Part shown: positions 57,330 through 64,000 of the stretch, in pieces
How positions within the stretch are numbered: the first letter of the stretch is position 1
How the letters are laid out: every line of letters begins with the position of its first letter
Assembly: GCA_008973525.1 (NCBI GenBank)
Contig: WACJ01000129.1
Coordinates: 248,001-312,000 of the forward strand
Direction of reading: 5' to 3'
From: Stenopsyche tienmushanensis
Taxonomy: Eukaryota > Arthropoda > Insecta > Trichoptera > Stenopsychidae
Length of the DNA: 64,000 nucleotides
Translations under genes and position numbers: made by a program
Notes under the pieces: model-generated
The model's input: only the letters and a program-made list of their open reading frames with translations
Databases searched by the model: none
Told to the model about the DNA's origin: nothing

Positions 57330-58442
57330 TTAGGGGGACCCGAAAGTATTCGGAAATTTTGAAACGATATATAACATCTTAGCAGTATTAGGGTTAATAT
57401 CCTCAGTGCTTACAATTTATCCTAATAAATATCCATTGAAGAGCAGAAATGTTCCAAAAAAGTTTGTTGACTTCTTTACGGTGCCTTTGTCTTCATTCAA
57501 ACATATAAATAAGTCTCACAATCAATATTACAATTCAAATACACCATTCAATCATTCAATAAGACCTATTGGAATGTTCATCATTTGGGACTCCAATTTT
57601 CAAGCCGTTGTCCTAAAATATAAGCAGAAATTGTTCACGATCTGAATGGGTCTCAGCATTTTCATGGCCACTTGTCGCTCCAAATTTTCAGTATTCATTC
57701 CCTTCTGCTGAATTTTAACTAGGTGTACATCTGAAATGTATTTAACTAATATTCCATACAAAATTATAGCATTTGACATTGTAATAATACTTATTAGAGG
57801 TATCGAAAAATATTCGCGTATTTTGAGACCATATGTTCAAGCTCGTCATATCAGCGGTCCGAAAAGCGGACCGATTGAGCATACAAACCTTATGGCTACT
57901 CCGTCCTTTTTTAGGATTTTTTGCGGTATTTTCTATGATCTGTACGATCACGGAAACAATTCAACGTCTTGAAAATTTCTATCATAGTATTTTTTTATAA
58001 GAGATAAATTGGATTTCCTTGGGGCAGGGGGGGGGGGTTAATTTAGATATTTGCCACGGGCGCTTAATTCTCTTGTTACGGCTCTGAAAACACTCAAAGA
58101 TGTTTGTGATTAAGCGATAACAGTCCGCATGTGACAATATTGGTTCCAAAACAATCGAGGAGTTATAACGAAGATTTGCATCTCCACGAATCGCTGTGCA
58201 AATATATTGAAAACGAATAGGATGTGTGTTATAGGGTAGGATGGGTACTAAGCGCCTTGACTGAAGACAACAAAAACAACCTAGCCTCCTTGACAACATC
58301 CTTCTTGTTCACCTTCTTAGGACCTAGCCCCGATGAATTTTTGATTGACTTTTTTGCTTCTAAGTCGGAAAGCTTTTACAAAAAATGGGATCAAAAGACT
58401 ACCAAGGCTACTAAATTTCCGAATACTTTCGGGTACACCTAA
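57330..58442 (+). mobile_element. mariner with both TIRs, hosting a nested module
   Basis: The left end TTAGGGGGACCCGAAAGTAT and the right end (ATACTTTCGGGTACACCTAA) are inverted and flanked by TA (57328-57329, 58443-58444). Near 58340-58380 the + frame reads DFFASKSESFYKK, the mariner C-terminal region. The interior is interrupted in reverse orientation by a hairpin module (57840-58080). 1113 bp including the insertion. Confidence 0.78.
57840..58080 (-). repeat. Hairpin module, reverse orientation, nested in mariner
   Basis: On + it reads CAGCGGTCCGAAAAGCGGACC at 57853, then the complement of TTCCGTGATCGTACAGATCAT at 57932-57952. It ends at the complement of GTAACAAGAGAATTAAGCGCC near 58055-58080. 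The order is the exact reverse of + copies. Confidence 0.75.
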
Positions 58443-58474
58443 TATATAACACATTATTATAAATCATTTCACAG

Positions 58475-59540
58475 AGCCGTAATGAGGGTACGAAGCACCC
58501 GTGGCAAGTATCTAGCCTGCGCCCCTCCCACTCAGATATCTAATTTTTTTTTTAAAGTTAAATTATACTCTTATAAATGCAATATATTAAATATTATTAT
58601 AAAGTCAATTTTAAAACAATATACGAAAATAGTCCCAAAAGTATCCGACCTAACGTGTAAAAAAATAGTATGATAGAAAGTATCTACTTTATAAATATAT
58701 AATAATATAATTTTTTATGATTAATTTCATTTATATTTATTTTATTTTATATTTTTTATTATTTTTATTATATTTATATGTATTTTATTTTATTTTTTTT
58801 ATCTTTATTTTATTTTATATTTATCTTTTTATTTTTACATTATTTTTTTTTTTTACATTGTATTTCATTTCACTTGTTTTTATGTAATATGGCGTAAGCT
58901 GTGAATAAATTTCTAAATAAATAAATAAAATAAAAATAAATAAAGCTTAAGTTTTAAGACGCTACGTTGTTTAGTATCTCAGTGAATTTGTAAACATGAA
59001 AAAAACTGGTTATCATTAAGTGATACAATACTTTTATTTGAAAGATCTCTGTTCAACTAATTTAACTAGATTTAACTCTCGGGGAGTCTGCTCTTTCGTT
59101 TACATCAGTAAGATATTGGGTGGCAAAGTTTAAATGAGGCCGTACGAGCTACCAAGACGAACAGCGCAGTGATCGACCAAATGAGCTAACCACCCCAGAA
59201 ATGGTGAAGAAACTCCACTGAATGTTATTGGATGACCGTCGACATGATCGTACAGATCACGGAAGACCCTCGAAATGCCACAATAAGGCCTAAAGGTCTG
59301 TGTATCCAAACGGTCCACTTTTCGGACCGCTGAGATGATAAATGATCACCTCGCGATCAGACGCCATATCCATACATGTTTATGGAACGATTTTGAACTA
59401 TCATTAAAAAACGTTTTATTTATTAAAAAAAAAAGTAGATTGATCGGGTGATTTATTTAAATTTTACAATCGGTCGAAATTTAGTATTATATTATAAAAC
59501 ACACACAGTCAATCAGTGTTGATTAATTTGAAGTAAAATG
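58475..59540 (+). mobile_element. mariner N-terminal relic plus hairpin module
   Basis: GCCGTAATGAGGGTACGAAGC, a mariner end at 58633 (AGTCCCAAAAGTATCCGACC), and a transposase N-terminal part at 59085-59240 (ESALSFTSVRYW then GRTSYQDEQ, TTPEMVKK, LLDDRR in broken frame). Immediately after DDRR at 59243 the hairpin module starts (GATCGTACAGATCACGG; hairpin at 59309-59327) and runs to CAATCAGTGTTG at 59510. The AT low-complexity block 58689-58945 lies within. Confidence 0.7.
58689..58945. repeat. AT low-complexity tract
   Basis: Runs of TTTTA and ATAAA units with almost no G or C. Confidence 0.85.
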
Positions 59541-59792
59541 ACCAAAGAAAATAAAAACCATGTGCAACCCTCGACTGCTGTTGTGTTGCAAAAAAAAAAT
59601 ACAAAGTAAAGGCAGAAATAAAGAGAGAAATTTTGAAAATGTAAAAAAAAAAAATCTTTCTTTTATTGCATCCAATATATATTTTTCATGTTTCAAGTTG
59701 TTCACTTCAATATTAAAATCTTATTTCATGAGCAAACAAACAAAAATAAATGTAAAATTTCAAAATAAAAAATGATACAAGTTATCAAATAA

Positions 59793-59863
59793 TTGTCGTC
59801 GTTGGAATTTTTCGCAAGTGTCGCCGACGGCGTTATATTGACATCCGGCGGCGACAGGGTTAA
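59793..59863 (-). repeat. piggyBac-like terminal fragment
   Basis: On the minus strand it starts TTAACCCTGTCGCCGCCGG and continues GACACTTGCGAAAAATT. It matches 43470-43539 and begins with the TTAA typical of piggyBac ends. It lies about 330 bp upstream of the deadpan start codon. Confidence 0.45.
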
Positions 59864-59865
59864 AA

Positions 59866-60190
59866 TAAAATTTGTACTCCATCGGAAATCGAGATGAAGT
59901 GTTTAATCGCTGTTGGAGTGCGACAGCTGATCTCGAATGCACGAGTGCGAGTAGGACGCGGCATATTTTCATTCCAGTCATTGGCGAACCGGGACTCTTC
60001 TCCGGGGTGGGGAGGAATTCTACCCGAGCTCATTTTCAAATCTACGCTGTCAGTTTGACATTTCACTTCGCGTCGTAAACATTACAAATGCGCACCTCCT
60101 TCCAATAATTACATGAGGTCCTCGAGCATCCTTCGTCCTTTATAAAGTGCTCGCCATTGGATTATATAAGTGATTTCAAGAAGAAAAAAA
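59866..60190 (+). promoter_or_regulatory. deadpan promoter and 5' UTR region
   Basis: Contains an E box CAGCTG (59924-59929) and an N box CACGAG (59940-59945, the bHLH-O repressor site type). An initiator-like TCAGTT at 60050-60055 would give a 5' UTR of about 140 bases. TATAAAG at 60141 and TATATAAG at 60163 are probably too close to the ATG to be the core TATA. If transcription starts at 60052, two short uORFs (60088-60108 and 60113-60145) precede the main start. Confidence 0.4.
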
Positions 60191-60283
60191 ATGCCAATAA
60201 GTGAAGATGAATACGATTCCCGTCAAGGATATGAACAGGACGATCGACATCATTCCACGATGTCGAAGGCGGAACTCAGGAAG
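60191..60283 (+). CDS. dpn: deadpan exon 1
   Basis: 31 codons from ATG to AAG, donor GTAAGG at 60284. An acidic N-terminus (EDEYDS, EQDD) leads into SKAELRK. Confidence 0.88.
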
Positions 60284-63200
60284 GTAAGGAATATATTTTT
60301 TGGAACAAAGAATTGAGTTGGGATTGAAGCATGGTACCATTGAATCGCTGAAGCATCAGATTGAATATCCTGTCGGAAGTGTAAACAGCAGTGGGTACCC
60401 ACCGTAGTAAAATCCAATCATAATTTCATTCATCAGCGTATCACTACTCCATTTGTTTGATGTGAAATATCTATTGTTTCCAGACCAACAAGCCGATCAT
60501 GGAAAAGAAGCGAAGGGCGCGCATCAATCAGTGCCTGGGCGAGCTGAAAGATCTCATTCTGGAGGCCATGAAAAAAGACGTAAGTCCCATTTTTTGATCA
60601 AGCATTCGATTCGAATCCATGTGAGTCATATTTTTGACACATTGTTCCTTCCCTTTTCGAAGACTTCGATTCATAGAACCTGAAGCTACAGCTGCTATCT
60701 GAGCTAACGGCGTATAAATGAAGGGGCCCGAAATTACTTTCAATATACCAATTGACACGGCGAGACCCTTTAGAAGAAAATCGGAGGGAGATAAGGCCAT
60801 TGTGAGCCGGGATCACTTATCATAGGGATCCCCTCGATTCAATTCCGCTACAAAGACGTCCTCGAGGAAGTCCACAAATCCACAAACGTATGCTAAAAAT
60901 TGTAACGCAGATAGGGATCAAACAAAAAATTGACACTCAACAGTCCGGGCGTTCGCATTTTCGCATGAAATTCACTGAAACTCTACTTATTTCATAAAAT
61001 TGATACAATTCTCAAACTAACCAATAGATTGCTACGAAATTTGGCTCATATTTACAGAATAGTTTTATACATCTATGTATTTAAAATTAATAGTAGTTAT
61101 CAATCTGTGGTATGTGTATCAATGTGATTTTGTTGGTTCAAAATTCTCAAGATTTCAAGACAAATTATTTATTTCCATCGCTGCAGATGAATACTTATAT
61201 ACTATAATACTTTGATGTGATTCGTAAATATATTACAGAGGAATACAAATATTCTGAGCCCCGTATCTATTATATTTCATATCGATATTTCCATTATTAG
61301 AGTCGAGGTGTAGTAAATACATCACCGGTAGGGAAATGTTAATATAACAATTATATGTGTACTGTATATGTATACATAGATTATACAGTTACTACCTCTA
61401 GGCGTCGCCTAAGCTCGCCAATTAGTAATTACGCCACTATTTCCAAGCGTCCGAATTTCTCGATTTAGTAGCCTTCGTCGTGGTGGTGTACGATTTCTGT
61501 TAGATAAACATTTCAATCCCGAATTTTTGGGATTACGTTTATTAATCCCGGGATTCGTGAGCATCTAAAACTGTCCGGGATCCCGGGATTGGATTCCCTA
61601 TCCTTGACCCAGAAATACTGCAGATTCATCCATTGCAATCATGCTGATCTCATGATCGATGAGTTAATTTTAAATCGAGTTAAACATAGATGCTATAGTC
61701 GTATGTCCGCCACTTACTGTTCATATAAATCCATTTATCTCTCAGCACCGCGCAGCGTCAGTCAAGCTTGTATATCAATAAATGAACCTTTACACAATCG
61801 ATAGTACAATACAATATTCGTTCATTTCTTCGCCTAAAAACATAAACAATACACAAGTGCGTCTTCAATTTTAGTAACAAAAGTTTTTCAAATACTCAAA
61901 CTATAATATATTGTGAGTTTCTTTTATATTGTCATTCGTTAACATGTATTTAACCCCTATTTGAACGTATTCTATGACGCATTTGTATATTTTTTTTTTA
62001 TATGCAATATGCTATATTTTGTCGTCGGATGATATTTGCATATATTTTATACGATTTAAATATTGTCATATGTATGCACTGTCATCCCTGTAAATAAATT
62101 TAAATCTAAATCAAGTCCGTATGATTTTTTTTCTTCAAGTTATTATGTAATTCTCATTGCGCGTTAATGCGGGCCCCGACTGTAAAGTGTTAATACCATG
62201 GTAAATTGCCGCACTGAAGCATATCAGATGATGCAATAGTACAAAATAAGCGAATGCCAACAGTCATCGGTATGATATCGGGCTGGAATAAAATTCCATA
62301 TGGACACCCTATGCTCGGGCACTTAGTATTAATTTATACGTTCGTCCTAATCATCGAAGGGTCCTTCCATCACGCTATGCAGGAATTTTCCCACGATCGT
62401 CCTCGCACCAGGTGACCAAATAACTTCACTCCTCACCCTAGTTGCGAGCTAAATTGCCATACACAAGGTCCCACGCCACCCCACTTTGCAGGCCCAGCAA
62501 CTGCCGTTTAACCGTCTGGACGACAATCGCCCAATCTGACTTGTTCAACAATCAGATGCACCTGTAAAATTTGCTTGAACTTTTCCCAAGCACACCTGGA
62601 GTCGTAGACTTCCCATGCGTCCCCCTTTTCTGAGCGCGCAATCTTTGATTTCCCCTCTTTGTGTGAACTTCCCACGCTCTCGATCTGAGAATCGTCGAAT
62701 TGACAGATTTTTAATTTTGCAGCCTTCCCGCCATTCAAAGCTCGAGAAGGCGGACATCCTGGAGATGACCGTTCGGCATCTTCAGACTATGCAGAGACGC
62801 GGACTTGCGACTGCGGCGGCGACGGATCCTGAAGTCTTGCCACGATTTCGCCAAGGATTTTCTGATTGTGCAGCGGAAGCCACTCGTTTCTTATCTCGTC
62901 CGCCGGCTCTTCCAGCTCCGGCGAGGAATCGCCTTCGTCAACATTTGGCAGCCTGCGTTGCTGCCCTTCATCAACCACCGGCACCGACTCTACCCCACGA
63001 TCTGAACGGCAACATCCAAATGGGTGGCGTCCAATTGATCCCCAGTCGCTTGCCCACTGGAGAATTGGCGCTTGTCCTCCCAGCAAATGCGCAGCTTCCA
63101 TTCAACAGACCCATCTCGGACATGTTCACCCAGAAAGATCATCTGAGCGCGTTTCAAACAGTCAGAAGCGCCAATCGTCCTAGCAGTCCAGCATCGTCGA

Positions 63201-63715
63201 TATCGAGTTGCGATTCCTTAAATTCAGACAGAGGAACACCTCCGCATGGAGCAATAACAAACACATTTCCAACGCCTCCGAGCCAAACGTCCTGCAATGA
63301 ATCGAGTCCAGAAACCCAAAAGGCGATCGTCTCATCCACAACCATTTCGCCTGAAACAAGAACAGACACCAAAACTGCAAATCTTGAAGCAGGAAGACAA
63401 AGAGGATCGCTATGGCGACAGACCGACGCTCAAAGTCCACACAGACGAACCACACCGCCCATCGTCTATCCCAACGATCCAACAATCAATTCCAGAATGG
63501 CCATCGACTATTCCATGACGCCCTCCAGCGGAAAAAGAAAAATGTATCCCAGCTCAAGCAATCCATCATCAGGTCCATCGTCTGAACCACCATCTAAAAT
63601 AGCCTGCATGCAAGTCAGCAGCTCGCAAAGCCCCGAACAACACAAACAACCCAACCCAAACGTGGCCGGAACCAGCGGAACACAACCCTCATCCGACATG
63701 TGGAGACCTTGGTGA
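60191..63715 (+). CDS. dpn: Deadpan-like bHLH-Orange transcriptional repressor
   Basis: A HES-family nuclear repressor that in insects maintains neural stem cells, binding N/E-box-type DNA and recruiting Groucho. Exons 60191-60283, 60484-60579 and 62723-63715, all in phase 0 with GT-AG introns of 200 and 2143 bp, give 393 residues. Visible: the SKAELRKTNKP lead-in, a basic region with the family proline (Pro35, [13 protein letters not shown], 34-46), helices 1 and 2 ([21 protein letters not shown]), an Orange domain (about 102-146), the conserved [18 protein letters not shown] (166-183), and C-terminal WRPW (390-393) for Groucho binding. EAMKKD and DILEM favour deadpan over hairy, which has DATKKD and DILEK. 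The intron inside the bHLH after KKD is in the usual place. The ATG follows an A-rich leader with A at -3. The tail is Ser/Pro/Thr-rich. Confidence 0.9.
60484..60579 (+). CDS. dpn: deadpan exon 2 (basic region and helix 1)
   Basis: The acceptor TTGTTTCCAG ends at 60483; the donor GTAAGT starts at 60580. 32 codons from TNKP to MKKD. Confidence 0.92.
60580..61139. other. deadpan intron 2, proximal part
   Basis: No repeat family recognised; ordinary non-coding sequence. Confidence 0.4.
61140..61600 (+). mobile_element. hAT family 1 copy in deadpan intron 2
   Basis: The family body runs from CAAATTATTTATTTCCATCG to the intact right end CCCGGGATTGGATTCCCTA at 61600. The left TIR is lost. It is in the same orientation as the gene. 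Confidence 0.75.
61601..62387. other. deadpan intron 2, distal part
   Basis: AT-rich, no repeat recognised; may hold enhancer sequence leading to the Su(H)-like sites. Confidence 0.3.
62388..62395 (-). promoter_or_regulatory. Su(H)-type site in deadpan intron 2
   Basis: TTCCCACG, complement CGTGGGAA, a perfect match to the Su(H) consensus YGTGRGAA. Confidence 0.4.
62669..62676 (-). promoter_or_regulatory. Second Su(H)-type site in deadpan intron 2
   Basis: TTCCCACG again, in the same orientation and 281 bp downstream of the first, 47 bp before exon 3. Confidence 0.4.
62723..63715 (+). CDS. dpn: deadpan exon 3 (helix 2, Orange, WRPW)
   Basis: The acceptor TTTAATTTTGCAG ends at 62722. 330 codons from PSRHSKLE to WRPW and TGA at 63713. 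The open frame continues upstream into the intron to 62615, but that part lacks family similarity and the acceptor sets the true start. Confidence 0.93.
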   Translation, partial: PSRHSKLEKADILEMTVRHLQTMQRRGLATAAATDPEVLPRFRQGFSDCAAEATRFLSRPPALPAPARNRLRQHLAACVAALHQPPAPTLPHDLNGNIQMGGVQLIPSRLPTGELALVLPANAQLPFNRPISDMFTQKDHLSAFQTVRSANRPSSPASSISSCDSLNSDRGTPPHGAITNTFPTPPSQTSCNESSPETQKAIVSSTTISPETRTDTKTANLEAGRQRGSLWRQTDAQSPHRRTTPPIVYPNDPTINSRMAIDYSMTPSSGKRKMYPSSSNPSSGPSSEPPSKIACMQVSSSQSPEQHKQPNPNVAGTSGTQPSSDMWRPW

Positions 63716-64000
63716 TCATCCCCCATTCTTCATTCATTGTGATTTTCGTGATTTATACAAGCTTTAATTGCACATACCGTATATTTAATCGATAGCTATA
63801 AGATTTTACCTTAATTGTAATCTATACACGCATATTATATTTGTGATCTTATCAATGCATTTTTTTTAAACTATTCCCATCGTTTTTGTCCATTCCCTGT
63901 GCTCGTAACCAAATACAGCGACATCCGGCACCAGATGTCCATTTTTTGTCATCAAAAAACATTCAGAAGCCATCGACACAATGACGAACGAATAGCGAAG
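63716..64000 (+). other. deadpan 3' UTR start, with Brd and K boxes
   Basis: A K-box core TGTGAT lies at 63738-63743 and again at 63842-63847; a Brd box AGCTTTA lies at 63760-63766. These are established 3' UTR repression motifs of Notch-pathway genes, recognised by miRNA seeds. No AATAAA is seen before the window ends, so the UTR is incomplete. Confidence 0.5.

Noticed and set aside
60141..60170. TATAAAG and TATATAAG as the deadpan TATA box
   Set aside because: They lie only 20-50 bases from the ATG, leaving almost no leader; the initiator at 60050 is more plausible, though neither is proven.
62615..62722. Upstream ATG extension of the 366-codon frame before PSRHSKLE
   Set aside because: It is intron 2: a good acceptor ends at 62722, exon 2 supplies the first half of the bHLH domain, and the extension has no family similarity.
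1..64000. CRISPR arrays, bacterial operons or integrated virus
   Set aside because: No regularly spaced direct repeats, no Shine-Dalgarno-led gene strings and no viral structural or polymerase genes were seen; the repeats are eukaryotic transposons.

Overview
This is a nuclear segment of an insect (arthropod) genome: AT-rich, intron-bearing, and crowded with decayed transposons. No bacterial, viral or CRISPR feature was seen. Two host genes can be supported, both on the + strand and both in the right-hand third. (1) Spec2, a CDC42 small effector, is coded by short exons at 46826-46961 and 48807-48901, with a probable tiny last exon at 51104-51112. It is followed by a TE-free, AT-rich stretch to about 53.73 kb that behaves like its 3' UTR. 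(2) A Hairy/E(spl)-family bHLH-Orange repressor, best matched to deadpan, is coded by three exons at 60191-60283, 60484-60579 and 62723-63715. It ends in WRPW, and the splice phases are consistent throughout.

The left two thirds (about 1-45 kb) contain no host gene I could confirm. They form a graveyard of nested repeats: an R1-like LINE at the left edge; many mariner relics of several subfamilies, three of them with both TIRs visible; a pogo-like MITE; piggyBac fragments; an internally deleted hAT family (about nine traces, with 8-bp target duplication shown at 35.26-35.83 kb); a second, ZBED/Zaphod-like hAT at 21061-22220 with a perfect 8-bp duplication; and an LTR family whose primer-binding site matches the 3' end of tRNA-Leu. 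Many small ORFs here are chance frames or broken transposase pieces.

The most distinctive repeat is a roughly 130-400 bp module built around the hairpin CGGTCCG-NNNN-CGGACCG. It occurs about 16 times, carries a tRNA-type A box in its better copies, and at two loci (6.4-7.05 kb and 38.2-39.1 kb) flanks a mariner transposase relic on both sides. It may be a tRNA-derived SINE that became part of a mariner composite.

Spec2 would act at the membrane as a Cdc42-binding adaptor. Deadpan would act in the nucleus as a Groucho-dependent repressor in neural progenitors. Around deadpan the sequence shows two Su(H)-type sites in intron 2, a Brd box and two K boxes in the 3' UTR, and an N box and E box upstream. 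These fit Notch-linked control but are unproven here. All family assignments come from reading translated sequence by eye; no database search was run.
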